Part shown: piece by piece, positions 12,015 through 24,716 of the stretch | How positions within the stretch are numbered: position 1 is the first letter of the stretch | Layout of the letters: every line of letters begins with the position of its first letter | NCBI RefSeq assembly: GCF_904849725.1 | Contig: NC_058524.1 | Location: 353,645,823 to 353,709,822, forward strand | Origin: Hordeum vulgare subsp. vulgare | Lineage: Eukaryota > Streptophyta > Magnoliopsida > Poales > Poaceae | Direction: 5' to 3' | Length of the DNA: 64,000 bases | Program-made: the position numbers and the translations under genes | Notes under the pieces: generated by a model | Database searches by the model: none | What the model was told of the DNA's origin: nothing | The model's input: the letters and a program-made list of their open reading frames with translations, nothing else

Positions 12015-15000
12015 TGTAACACCCCAGTTTTTGGCTTTCCTCACTAACTAACTTATTTCAAAATTTAGGACCAATTAAAATTTTTGTGAATGCTTGTGAT
12101 GCTTGGAGTGACTATTGTCTGCCTGTTTGTTTAAATGCATGTGATTGATCCCCATTAATTCTTGCCATCCTCCTAATCACCTACTCACTCCATGATATCC
12201 TGCCTAATGATCATACCATGTGTTTAGGACAAATATCTATTTCTACCAAATATTATTTTCACCAAAAAGCTTTTCTTTGAATTAAACTTTCAAACCCCTG
12301 AGATGAGGTTTGTACTACAGTCCTCAAATTAGGGAGTTTATTTTGCACCAATTGTTTTATTTAAAACCATTATCAAAATGACTTTCAAAAACCACCATAT
12401 TATTATTGTAAAAGTTATTTTATTATTTTATTTAAAAGCCCTTCTATGAGGCCAGAAATGGTCTCCTATGAAGGAAAGTTATTTTTATTGCCTTCAAAAT
12501 ATTTCAGAAAATTTAGGGAAACTCAGTGGATATATTTATTCCATATTTATGAGTTTCAACACATGGTCATGTTCAAAATATTGGGAAAATCCCTTCAAAA
12601 CCATTCCTGCCTAATTCAAGCTTTTGGGATATTTCTATAAGAAATATTCTCAATAAATTCCAGTAAAATTCTAGCATGTTACCTATGATATTCTTGATGA
12701 TCTTGCCAAGTTTCATTTCAATCCTAGTTGATTTGACTCCCTTAATCACTCTAACACCCTATCTATCCAGAATCAAATTAGAGCAACTCTACATTGTGAA
12801 GTGTCTCCAATTTTGCTCCAATTTGGTGGACATGTTCCAGTACTCCAATGAGGCATCCACACCAAGTGGTACATCAAGGAGAATAAAGGAACTTGTCCTA
12901 AGACCCTCAAAACCTCTGTGTTGATTTCTGAATTTGACAAAATTTACATTCTAAAGTTTATCCAATTATACTCAAACTTTTTGTGCATGCCTCAATGCTC
13001 AAATAATGCTCCTACACCAAATATTGGATTTGTGGGAATTCATTTGAATAGGGTACTAAGCAGAAACCCATTTCTGCCCATTTCTAGGGTTTTTCAAGTC
13101 TACATCGGAAAACTCCTCTAGTAAATACCAAATTTGGTGTGCAAGCCTATTTTCATCTATTGTTTGACCCTGTTAAGTTTCATAGCCATTGGAATCCATC
13201 TGGTAGCCTAACCACAGATCAAACACCTTGTGTGCACTCACTAATTTGGCTTATTTTGCCCCTTCTACTTTTACCCTTGAGCTCAACTTTCTACCACAGC
13301 CTCACATAGTCATATTTTACCTCGAGTAAGATCCCCATGGCCACTAATCAATTATTGGAGAAGGTCCCTTTCTATGTTTCTCTCATTTTTACCCTTGGCA
13401 GCACTATTTTACCCTTCCTTCCATTCTTCTGCTTAATCTATCACCCCCAACTCTTTCCAGAGCATCTAATATGTGCCAAGGCTTCATTTCGAACCAAGAT
13501 ATGGCATGCTCATGTGGAGAAAATGAGCAACACTTCTTCTAATGGATTTCTGGCTGAATCATGGCTTTGAACAGCAAGTAGTAGCTATCCTCCCTTGTTT
13601 GGGCTGAAACTTTGCAGTATTAAAGTCCTTCCATGCCGAACACTGCCAGGCATAATTTCTCCCCAAGGCTTCCCTCCTAAGACCCATTGTTGTCAGCTCT
13701 AAGTTTGCTGTTAGAAACTTGTCAGCAGTCAAAACTAGTTCAAACCGACTCCACTAGTCACGAAACTCCAGAGTCCCTTTCCAGATAGCGTGCCCCACCT
13801 CCCAGACATGTTTGAGTGGTCGTTTGGAACCTGTGGGCGTGGGTGGCCGTGGTGACCACCACCCTGACCTGCAAACCGGGTGCTCTGCGCCTAGTTTCTC
13901 TCCTCCCGACCGTTTCTAGGCGAAGCAGGTTGTCCCAGCTTGTCTCAGAGCATCCCTTGACCGTTCCAAGCCACTCCCAATCACTAGCTACCCTCCAAAC
14001 TCCCTCTGGGCGGCATGGCATCCATGCACAAAGACCTCCAAGAGCTCCCGGGGCTCTCTCTGCTCTCCCCCTCCACTTGAAGCTCTCCCTGAGCCCCTGG
14101 TGCCTCCTTCCTCCTTCACTAGACTCTCCTAGTTCCCTTAAGTCCCCGTGACCCCGCAGGTGGAGCTAGCAGGCCCTCCTCTATCTCCCTCCATGGCCAT
14201 GGTGCCGCCTCGGCCTTCCTTGTGTCCGAGCAAGCCGGCTACGCTCCAGCCCTAGCTCTTCCCTCCAGCGAGTCCCCGCGGCCTCCCCATCCTCTTGGGC
14301 ACACCAGGGCCCCTCCAAGTGGTCGGCACCCTGCCCCTCCACGGTGGCCGGAGCTTGCAGCCGCTTCACGCGGCGAGCCTCTCGCCCCAGGCATCCCCGT
14401 AGCCACCAAGGTCGCCTCCCAAGCTCGGTAGGGAGCAGGGCACCGCCCCCACCCGCGGCTCGGTGGCTGGGCGAGCAGGTGGCTAGAGCCCCAGCGGCCG
14501 GCGCCTCCCCTCTCCCTCGGCGCAAGGTTGAAGAAGACCAGGGAGAGAGAAGGAGGCAGGTGGACCCCAGGTGTCGGCGACACAAGGTCCGGACCAGCAG
14601 GTAAGTGAAGGCGCGCCGACATTTTGTAACTTTCCCAAGTGGAAGGCGTATTCCGTGGTATGCGCCTCCTGCCTGGCCAGTCTGTCGGTGGGCAAGGCAT
14701 TTGGGCCGGCCTATTGCCCATCCAGCGCCCGGTGCGCTAGTTAGCCGAGGGAATTAGCTCCTCTTCTTTCTTTTTCTGTTTTTGCTTAACTTCAAAATTC
14801 CACCATAAATTCATACTAACTCCTATTTCATTGATTCAAGTTTCTGGAGGATCCTAAAAATCAGTCCTATCCAAATAAGTGCTTTGCACATTTTTACCTC
14901 TCAACTTTCTGTGGTGTTTTATTTAAAATCCCAATTTGGATATGAAATATCCCACCTTTCAAAATTCCTAGCAGATTCAAATGAAATCCAAATGGAGTGA

Positions 15001-17230
15001 TTCAAACTTGCAGAGACTTCTAAAATCCTTCTCTATTTTTAGAACCCTGGTCAACATTTTTGTGTGACTTAATTCTGTTGCAATAAATAAATAGCTCCTA
15101 TTGCTATTTATTCCTCGTTGTAAAATCTCTAGAATATTCATACCATCTCCAAATACAGTGAAACCACTTCCTAAATATTTCTAAAATCATTCTCTGTTAA
15201 ATGGGTGCCTCCACTCATTTTTAACAGAATGATTTATCTTGGCTTATTCAATGGCCACCTATTGCTCCTTTCACCTATTCAAAAATCCTTGATGATTCAA
15301 ATCTCGTGTGAGAAGCTTCAGGTGTTTTTCTTATAACCAGAGAGGTCCAAGAAAAATAAAACTTCTATTTATAGAACACTTTTATTCTGCTTGATGTGTG
15401 GCTTACTATGGTTGTTTCCAACGATAGTTGATGGTAGACGGAGTACTCGGAGTTGGAGCCGAGGACCTCGAAGACCCTGAGGACTTACGTGATCAAGGCA
15501 AGCAGCCCTTTGACCATGACTTGAGCACAAACATTGTTGCATGCTAGTATAGTTGGTATTTTCCCGTTACATGTGATCACGATGCCGGTTCATCATTGTG
15601 GTGATGGCACCGGAGGCTTCTTCAAAGCCCTTGCATGTTGATGATGTTATTCATGTGGCTCCTCGGAGCACAAACATGATGAGCTTGACCCTACCACTTA
15701 TAAGGATCATGCTACTGTCATGTTGACTAGTAGAGTAAGATCATTGCATTGAGCTTGACCCTACCCCTTGAGGGTCATGTTATACCATGTTGACAAGTAA
15801 AGATAGAGCATGTTATCATAAGCATGATGATGAGTTAAATAAAGAGTTTATGAAAACCCCGTCGGGTGCCACTAATGCCTAAGGGTGATGATGAGTTGGT
15901 GGCCACTTTTGGAGAAGTGGTGCACCGGGTATTTTGCGTGTGTGGTTTCGGAAATGGGATTAGATTTATGATGTGTCGACCGTCCCAACCTTACCAGTAC
16001 GACCACGATAGCCCTTTATGGCACGAGGCTTTGTTGATTACTCTGGTCGTTGCTAGCAAAGAGCCACATTACTAGTGGCGGGAGTGATTGTCGTCACTCT
16101 CGTAATGGGGTCATGCCAGGTAGGACGACTATGCCATTATTATGAGTTCCAGGCACACCGTTGGTCCCTGCATGGTTGATACTGTCCAGAGTCGGTGCTC
16201 GTAAGACGTACAACATGTGGGCTAGGTACCAATCGAGTGGACCTCTTTGTCTAGTATCGTCACGGGAAAGATGATGATCGGGTACTTACCTCGGGTATAT
16301 GTGATATACCGCGAGTCGTGGATGACATGGAAGTTTCCCGTTTCTCGTGGGTCCAGCGTACGACCTCTGCGGAGTGTCAAACTATTCGAATAGCCGTGTC
16401 CACGATCAAGGACAGTTGGGTGGTGCTGCTTAAACTACGTCCAGCGTTTCCACATAAACCAATTTTGTGTGAGTTTGTGGGTTTGGTGTTAAAAAGGTAT
16501 TGTTATAAAGATAATAATATGAACAAGTTCGGTGACTTAGCATATAGGGTGAATCCGGATGGTTTAACCCTCAGCTGATACATTGAGGTTATGACAAGTC
16601 CGATGACTTGGCATATAGGGTGAACCCAGATGGTTTAGCCCTCAGCTGAAGCATTGACGTTATGACAAGTCTGATGACTTGGCATATAGGGTGAACTAGG
16701 ATGGTTCACCCCTTAGCAGATATTCTGATATCTGTAACCTGTTTTTCAAGAGTAATTCTTTAACTTGACGCACATTCATCATCATTCCACCCAAATGAGT
16801 TATACAAGAGATGCATGATATTGTTATCCTTCACTTTCATTGTTCGTATCATGGGCTATTTGCAAGTACATTCAAAGTACTCATTGGTTTGCCACTGGTT
16901 ATTTCATTGACCTGGTGTGAAAAACACGATATGGTGAAGATTAACTCGGTGACGTTCTTGCGAGCTAGGACGCTTCCCAGTCAGAAAGCCTGTAGGTTAA
17001 GTCGGATGGCATGGGTTCACGCTTTCAACCAATAATTCCGCTATTGGTCTAGTTTAGTGCTTTGGCCTTTAAGGCCCAATGTATGTAAGGCTCGACCGAA
17101 ATGGTCATTTATTGTATCAAACGGTATGTATGGATGTAAGACTCTATTATTCAGTATCTGTGTTCAGTGAGCATTGATCCTTGGGATCACTAGGCACGGC
17201 GATCTCGACTCACCAGTCGGGGTCCCCACA
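12015..17230 (+). repeat. Element C 3' LTR (5216 bp)
   Basis: Second LTR of C, a direct repeat of 3089-8261 with the same TG and CA ends. It retains the GC-rich core (about 13790-14760), splice-donor-like site (14601), hairpin (15187-15233), triplicated 71-bp unit (from 16530, 16602 and 16672) and conserved 3' half. The duplication CATAT follows at 17231. Confidence 0.9.
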
Positions 17231-20200
17231 CATATATTTTCCATATATAAGATTTTCAACCCCTATTTTTGTTCAAAATATTTGAGCAATCCTTTAAGAA
17301 CCTATTCTGTCTGTTTTGACCTTTTGAAATAGTTTCAAAGGAAATATTCTCAATAAATTCCGGGAAAATTCTAGCATGCTCCCCAAGCTATGCTTGGTGA
17401 TCATGACAAGTTTCACCTTGTTCCATGGTGGTTTGGTTCACGAAATAATCCTAAAACCCTTCATGTCCAGATTCAAGTTGAAGCAACTCTGCATTAGAAA
17501 GTTTGTCCAAATTTCCTAAAACTTTGCAGGAATGCTCAATACCCCAAATGAGGAGACTCTGCCAAGAACTGGATTAGGGCGGATTAATTTCCTCACATTT
17601 CGTCTTAATAACGCAAAAATGCCCATTTGGGGGTGTTTTCTAGTTTACATTGCCAAACTTTTCCAATGGAGATCAAATTTTGTAGAGCATCCTAATCTTG
17701 CCTAAAACTTAATCCTGTTAGCTTTCAGCATCATTGGTAAAGGTTAGCTCCCCCAATCAACGATCAAACACCTTCAGCCAGATTGGAAAACAGCATCTAG
17801 CACTCTCTACACCCACTCCCTTCTCTCCACACTCATAGCACAGACTGCCAGCACACTCCTCAACTATAGACGAGTGGCCCCTCCCTTCGTTCAAAGTGAG
17901 TAAGCCAAAACCCCCAATTTAGCTCCTGGTTCAATGCTGGCAGAGCCTCTTTAAGCACCTCCCCTTGACCAGCATTGATATTTTCAGTTCCTAGCAACCA
18001 AGGGGCATCTAACCCACCCCTCGGACACGCCAGATAACGCCAAAGCACGCCAGAGCATGCCAGCATGCCGTGGCATGCCAAAATTTTAGGCAAGATTGGG
18101 GGTTTTGACCAGCTCCGGACGCGCTACAGGGCACACCCTAGGCTAGGGAGGCCAACCCAGGCTGCTTCTCACCTCCCCTTGACATCTCACCTCGCCCCCG
18201 ACAACGACCCGACTCACGGCAGCCTCACGGCCCCTTCATTCCCCTCTCCATTGACTCCCATGACGCATGCCCACGCACGCCTGATTCAGTCAGGAGGGCA
18301 CGGCCCTGCAGCACGCCTGCACAGCTGCCCCCGCTCCTTCTGTTGTATCCGTGGAATTCTAAACCACCTCATCAAACCGTGGTTTCGGTCTCGAGCCCTC
18401 TCTCCCTATCCTGCAGCCATGTCAAAAACCAGCGGCACTCCCCCGCTCGGTGCCCCGTCGCCAGCCTACAAATAGACTTCTACCATCGTTCTAGGACCTC
18501 ACTCCTCTCCTCCCAACCTTCAATCGAGCCCCTAGCATCCCCACTTGAGCAAGGAGAGCCCCGGTGCTCGAGATCGACCGTTGCGCCGCAGCATCGGAGG
18601 TCCGTCGATCTTGGGTTACAGGCTTGCTCTCGAGCTCCTCTCACTTTCCCCGTGACCACAACAAGCTCAGGAACATTCTCCAAAACTACCCCGAGCTTCT
18701 CTTTGCTCAGAACACCCTTCTCCATCACAACCCGAAGCTCCTTCGTCGTGGTTTCGTCGTTGCCGGTGACACATGTCCACCGCGTCGGTCCCTCGACCCC
18801 TACCAGGTAGGAGGAGACGCCACGAGCCCATTTCTGTGCTCACATGGCCGCAAGGACGTCGGAACCGCCGCCGGCGTGCCTCTCCTCCTCTCTGTCTGGA
18901 GGTGGAAGACGACCCCAACAGGAGGGTCCCACCTGTCAGTGGCCAGTCTCCCCCTCTCCCCCTCTGTGTCACTAACCCAAGTGGACCGCGCGTCAAGTTT
19001 AAACGTGACAGCGCGCGCGTGGATAGGATGGCTGGTTGGCTGGCTCTCTGGTTGGCTAGTTGGGCGGCCCAGTTGTTGGCTGAGCTGGGCCAGGGAATGA
19101 ACCCTTTTTCTTTATCTTTTAAACCAATTTGTTAGATTATTTCTGCAGAATAAAATATTTAAATAAATTCAAATATTTTTCCACCATAATTCCTCTAAAA
19201 TATGTAGAATTTATTAGTGTTGGTGTGTAAATTTATGTAAATACTTTTATGCACAACATTAATGAAATACCTAGTTTGGGTATTTTTAGCTCTTATTAAT
19301 GAGACTTTAAAAAGACCTTTTTACTTCAAAAACGGACACAAACATTTTTAAAACTAAAGATATAATTTCTCAGAATAGGTTAACAGTTTTAAAATGAGTT
19401 TGTGCTTTGTTTTTGAGTGTGCTTCTGGTTATTATTATTATTATTATTACGACGATAGATCATGCATTTGACGAAGGACTTGGACCTGAAGACCTCGAAG
19501 ACCCCGGATACCTAGCTGATCAAGGCAGGCAGCCCTTTGACCATGTATGAGAAAATGGTTTATGCATGACATGTTGATTACTTTATTCCGATGCATGTAT
19601 TCAGTTATTAATCGGTACACCCCGGTACCGTGATATCGATAGCTCCTTTGGAGCACTTGCACTCAGCATGACATTACCATCTATGAGGGTCACGCTAATG
19701 AAATGTTGACAAGTTGACAGTAGTGCTACGCATAAGATGGGCATATGCATGATGATGGTAAAACAAAGGTGCTATCAAAGGTTTTACAAAAACCCCGTCG
19801 GATGCCACTAATGCCCGAGGGTGATGGTATTGAGCTGGATGGCCCCTTGAGAAAGAAGTAGTGTACCGGAAAGGTTACATGTGTGACCACGATACCCCTT
19901 TTGGGGATGTGTCTGTGTTGACTACTCTGATCGTGCTAGCAAGGAGCCCGCATTACTAGTACATGGAGTGATATGGTCACTCTCGTGACATGGTCGTGCC
20001 AGGTAGGACGACTATGTTGTTTTTACGTGGGGCACACCATTGGTCCCTGCATGGATGATACGGTCTAGAGTTGATGCTCTTAAGACGTACATCATGTGCG
20101 TTGGGTACCAATCAAGTGGACTCTTTGTCTAGTGTCGTGAGGGGAAAGGCATTGATCGAGTACTTACCTCGGGTATGTTATATTCCGCGAGTCGTGGTTG

Positions 20201-20994
20201 ACACGGAAGCTTCCCGGATCGTGTGGGTACAACGTACAACCTCTACAGAGTATTAAAACTATTTGAATAGCCATGTCCACGGTCAAGGACAGTTGGGTGG
20301 TGCTGCTGAAACTACGTACAACCTCTGCAGAGTATTAAAACTATTAGAATAAACCAGGTGTGCGAGTGTGTAAAGGTGTTATCTGAGTAAGATGATATGA
20401 GAAGTCTGGAGACTTGGCATATTGGATGAACTAATGGTGTTTAGCCCTCCGGAGATATTTTAATATCTATGACCTGTATCCATGATTACCATCTAGCTTA
20501 TGATACATATCTTTGACCATGCTCATTTTCAATTAAAACGTGCTTTCCGCAAAGGCACCATATTACTTTATTATCGTACCAACTGCATTATCCATATCAT
20601 GGGCTATTCACGAGTACATTCAATGTACTCATTGGCTTGCCACTTGTTATTTTATTGACCAGACATGGAGGAACCAGATTATGGAGAAGAGTTCATCATC
20701 GGAGACGGACACACGAACTAGGATGCTTCCCAGTCAGAATGCCTCTTGGTTAAGGCTGATGGATTGGGTTCCCGTTTACTACCAAGTATTCCGCTAGTAG
20801 TTGTGTTGGTGTTATTGGCCTTCTTGGCCATATCTTTGTAAGACTTGACCATGATGGTCCTTTATTGCACCATGCGTTAATTTCGGTTGCAAGACTCTTG
20901 TTATTCAATATCTCTGTGTTCAGTGAGCATTGATCTCTAGGATCACTGTACACATGCATTCGGTGATCTCGACACGTAAGTCAGGTTCCCCAAA
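17231..20994 (+). repeat. Element B, second part of the solo LTR
   Basis: Continues LTR B after the C insertion. The text that breaks off at 3088 resumes here with the LTR block seen in C as the stretch before TTTCAACACATGG. A GC-rich core (about 17970-19110) is followed by AT-rich DNA and, from about 19447, the 3' half shared with C, D and F. A motif array of CACGCCAGA/GCATGCCAG type lies at about 18025-18080. Confidence 0.75.
19427..19449. repeat. (ATT)n microsatellite
   Basis: About seven ATT units, just before the point where LTR B becomes conserved with the other LTRs. Confidence 0.9.
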
Positions 20995-21143
20995 GGTTGC
21001 TACCTAATGTCACCGGTAGCGTAATCTTTCCCTTCAGCTGGCTCCTCCGTGTGTTGATCCCCTGAAACGTGCCTGTTTCCTCGAGATCCTGATCAGGAAT
21101 TTGTAGCCTCTTGATCACATCAGGTGATCTCAAGTTAAAACTG
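20995..21143 (-). pseudogene. Element A protease core fragment between insertions B and D
   Basis: Only 149 bases of element A remain here. On the minus strand they read RSPDVIKRLQIPDQDLEETG, then FQGIN, then GKITLPVTLG, which is the middle of a Tat/gypsy aspartic protease. The preceding residues, including the active-site loop, are at 36881-36940 and the following ones at 2186-2651. The loop reads VEVGANL where active relatives have an Asp-Gly-Gly type loop, so the catalytic Asp seems lost. The short length is explained by the two flanking LTR insertions. Confidence 0.85.
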
Positions 21144-21956
21144 TGTGGGGACCCCAACTTACGAGTCAAGATCGCCGAATGTACGTGCTGAGTGATCCCA
21201 GAGATCAATGCACACCGAACACATAGATACTGAATATTAAGAGTCTTACATCCGTACATACCGTCTGATACAATAAATGACCTTATCGGTCAAGTCTTAC
21301 ATATATAGGGCCTTGAGGGCCAACACACCAAACTGGACCAATAGTGGAAACATTGTTCGAAAGCGTGAACCCATGCCATCAGCCTGAACCGAGAGGCATT
21401 CTGACTGGGAAGCGTACTAGCTCGCAAGAACGTCACCGAGTTACTCTTCACCATATCCTGTTCTCTCATACCTGGTCAATGAAATAAAAAGTGGCAAGCC
21501 AATGAGTACTTTTGATTGTACTCGCAAACAACCCATGATATGAAGAATGCAAGTGAAGGATAACAATAATATGCACCTATGGTGGACAACAACTTGTTGT
21601 AATAAACATGATGATGGGTATGCTTCATAAGTTAAGATCTACCTTTGAAGAACAGGTTAGAGATATCAATATATTTGCCACGGCTGAACCACCCAGGTTC
21701 ACCCTATATGCCAAGTCACCAAACTTGGTCATACCATTACTTTCATAATAACACCTTTTTATCACAACTCACACACACTTGGTTTATGCGGAAACGACTG
21801 GACGTAGTTTAAGCAGGATTACACAACTATCCTTGACCGTGGACACGGCTATTCGAATAGTTTTACACTCTGTAGAGGTAGTACACTGGACCCACGAGAT
21901 CCGGGAATCTTCCGTGTCATCCACGACTCGCGGTATATAACATACCCGAGGTAAGT

Positions 21957-22980
21957 ACCCGATCAATGCCTTTCCCCGGACGATGCAAGACAAAGAGGTC
22001 CACTAGATTGGTACCCAGCCCACATGTTGTACGTCTTACAAGCACCAACTCTGGACAGTATCAATCATGCGGGGACCAACGGTGTGCCTGCGACACATAA
22101 AAATGGCATAGTCGCCCTACCTGGCACGACCCCATCACGCCCTAAAATGCAATATAACATATGCTCAGTCATGGTCAAAGGGTTGCTTGCCTTTGCTCTC
22201 ATAAGTTCTCGGGTTCTTCGAGGTCTTCCGATCCAACTTCAAGAACCCCCTCTACTCAACAACTGAAGCTTGCCATAGGAGGTTTGGATCGTCAGGGATT
22301 TCTGAATGGAGGAAAGGAGGAGTAGGTGATTCCTTATGAAGCCCACAGAAATATTATGATAAAAATGAGTGGAGGCACTCATTTAACACAGTAATTTTAG
22401 AAATTTTTAGGAAGTTGTTTCACAGGATTTGAAGTTGGCATGAATATTCTAGAGATTTTCTAATATGGAGTAAATAGCAAAAGGGAGCTATTTATTTAAT
22501 GTAGCAAAAATATTCCATATAAAAAATGTTGTCTATGGCTCCAAAAATAGGGCATGATATTAGATGTCTCTCGAATTTGGAATCACCCCATTTGGAGTGG
22601 ATTTGAATCCTCTAGGATTTTTGGAAGGGGAGCTTGAAGCATCCCAAATCTGTATTTAAATATCTATACAGTATGAAATTTGTTTGGAAAAATGTGCAAA
22701 GCACATATTTGGATAGCCCTGAATTTTAGGAACCTGCGGGAGTTTGAATTAAACAATTTGGAGTTAGAATGATTTTTGTATGGATTTCTGAAGTACCCGA
22801 TCAATGCCTTTCCCCTGACGATACTAGACAAAGAGGTCCACTTAATTGGTACCCAGCCCACATGTTGTACGTCTTACGAGCACCGACTCTGGACATTATC
22901 AACCATGCGGGGACCAACGCTGTGCGTGGAACACATAAAAATTCCATAGTTGCCCTACCTGGCACGACCCCATCACGAGA
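21957..22980 (-). repeat. Rearranged tandem duplication inside LTR D
   Basis: Block X (about 21957-22140) recurs at about 22793-22980, and block Y (22141-22796) recurs at about 33545-34200. The normal LTR order is X-Z-Y; the first copy is X-Y with Z (about 440 bases) missing. The Y-to-X join has a 4-base microhomology, AAGT. The two Y copies have diverged, so the event is old. Confidence 0.7.
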
Positions 22981-23181
22981 GTGAGGACACATCACTCCCG
23001 CCACTAGTAATGTGGCTCTTTGCTAGCACCAACCAGAGAAATCAACACAGCCCCGTCCCATAAAGGGGTAATGTGGTCGTACATGTATGGTTGGGACGGT
23101 CGACACATCATAAGTCTATTCCCATTTCCGAAACCATACTCACACAAATACTCGATGCACCACTTCACCAAAAGTGGCCAC

Positions 23182-24702
23182 TGATGACCCACAAGTATAG
23201 GGGATCTCTCGTAGTCCTTTCAATAAGTAAGAGTGTTGAAACCAACAAGGAGCAGAAGGATCTGACAAGTGGTTTTCAGCAAGGTAATATCTGCAAGCAC
23301 TGAAATTATCGGTAACAAGTAGTTCTGTGGTGAGATGATTCGCAGCAAATAGCTGGTAACAAAAGTAATAACGGTGCAGCAAAGTGGCCCAATCCCTTTT
23401 GTAGCAAGGGACAAGCCTGGACAAAGTCTTATAGGAGTTAAAACGCTCTCGATGATACATGGGAATTTCTGTCAAGCTAGTTTTCATCATGTTCATATGA
23501 TTCGCGTTCGTCGCTTTGATAGTTTGATATGTGGGTGGACAGCGGTTGGGTACTGCCCTTACTTGGACAAGCATCCCACTTATGATTAACCCCTCTCGCA
23601 AGCATCCGCAACTACGAAAGAAGAATTAAGACGAAGTCTAACCATAGCATTAAACTAGTGGATCCAAATCAGCCCCTTACGAAGCAATGCATAAACTAGG
23701 GTTTAAGCTTCTGTTACTCTAGCAACCCATCATCTACTTACTACTTCCCAATGCGTTCCTCTAGGCCCAAATAATGGTGAAGTGTTATGTAGTCGACGTT
23801 CACATAACACCACTAGAGGAGAAACAACATACACCACATCAAAATATCGAACGAATACCAAATTCACATGACTATTTATAGCAAGACTTATCCCATGTCC
23901 TCAGGGACAAAAGTAACTACTCACAAAGCATAATCATATTCATGACCAGAGAGGTAATGAGTAGCATCAAAGATCTGAACATAAACTCTTTCACCAAGTA
24001 ATCCAACTAGCATCAACTACAAAGAGTAATTAACACTACTAGCAACCTTACAAGTACCAATCGGATTCGCGAGATGAAGATTGGTTACAAGAGATGAACT
24101 AGGGTTTGGAGATGAGATGGTGCTGATGAAGATGTTGATGGTGATGAGTCCCCTCCAATGAGAGGAGTGTTGGTGATGACGATGGCGACGATTTCCCCCT
24201 CCGGGAAGGAAGTTTCCCCGGCAGGATCATCCTGCCTGAGCTCTAGATTGGTTCTGCTCAAGTTCCGCCTCGTGGCAGCGGCGAATCCTATGAAAAGCCT
24301 CCTCCTGTTTTTTCCTAGACCTAAACCCTTCTTGTAGAAAAACAGGGGGGCAATGGGCCAGTAGGGAGCTCACAAGCCCCCCAGGTGCGGCCAGGGGGGA
24401 GGCCGCGCCTAGCAGGTTGTGGCCTCCTGCTGGCGCCCCTCTGGCACTTCTTTGGCCCAGTATTTTTTATAAATCCCAAAAAAAATCCATGTTGATTTTC
24501 ACGGCTTTTGGAGTTGCGCGGAATAGGCATCTCAAACTTTCTCCTTTTTCAGGCCAGAATTTCAGCTACCGGCATTCTCCCTCTTCATGTAAACCTTGCA
24601 AAATAAGAGAGAAAAGGCATAAGTATTGTACCGTGAACTGAAATAACAGCCCAAAAAGCGATAAATATCAACATGAAAGCATGATGCAAAATGGACGTAT
24701 CA
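23182..24702 (-). repeat. Element E 3' LTR
   Basis: 1521 bp, a direct repeat of 31785-33301. In minus orientation it begins TGATACGTCC and ends GGGTCATCA. It lies next to the purine tract. Confidence 0.9.
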
Positions 24703-24716
24703 ACTCCCCCAAGCTT
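24703..24716 (-). promoter_or_regulatory. Polypurine tract of E
   Basis: On the minus strand AAGCTTGGGGGAGT runs directly into the TG of the 3' LTR. Confidence 0.85.

Larger units (their letters stand above)
3089..17230 (+). mobile_element. Element C: complete non-coding LARD (Sukkula-type), TSD CATAT
   Basis: Two direct LTRs of about 5.2 kb (3089-8261 and 12015-17230) flank a 3.75-kb domain. The LTRs start TGTAACACCC and end GGTCCCCACA. A primer site follows the left LTR and a purine tract precedes the right one. The 5-base duplication CATAT is intact at 3084-3088 and 17231-17235. No gag or pol motif is found in any frame of the internal domain. Huge LTRs plus a gene-free interior define Large Retrotransposon Derivatives, of which barley Sukkula (LTRs of about 4-5 kb) is the type. 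Such elements depend on proteins made elsewhere. It inserted into solo LTR B. Confidence 0.9.
2652..20994 (+). mobile_element. Element B: solo LTR of a LARD/chromovirus-type family, split by C
   Basis: B occupies 2652-3088 and 17231-20994, about 4.2 kb in total. It starts TGTCACGCC and ends in TTCCCCAAA (the relatives end GTCCCCACA). It is flanked by GGTCG (2647-2651) and GGTTG (20995-20999), a 5-base target duplication with one C/T change. It aligns in blocks with the LTRs of C, D and F over its whole length, but no primer site, polypurine tract or internal domain lies next to it, so it is a solo LTR left by LTR-LTR recombination. It sits inside element A's protease. It contains a GC-rich core at about 17970-19110 and an (ATT)n tract near 19430-19449. 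Confidence 0.8.

Noticed and set aside
18343..19135. Overlapping plus-strand ORFs of 120-178 codons in LTR B
   Set aside because: All lie in the GC-rich LTR core, in different frames, and show no resemblance to anything in the matching cores of C, D or F.
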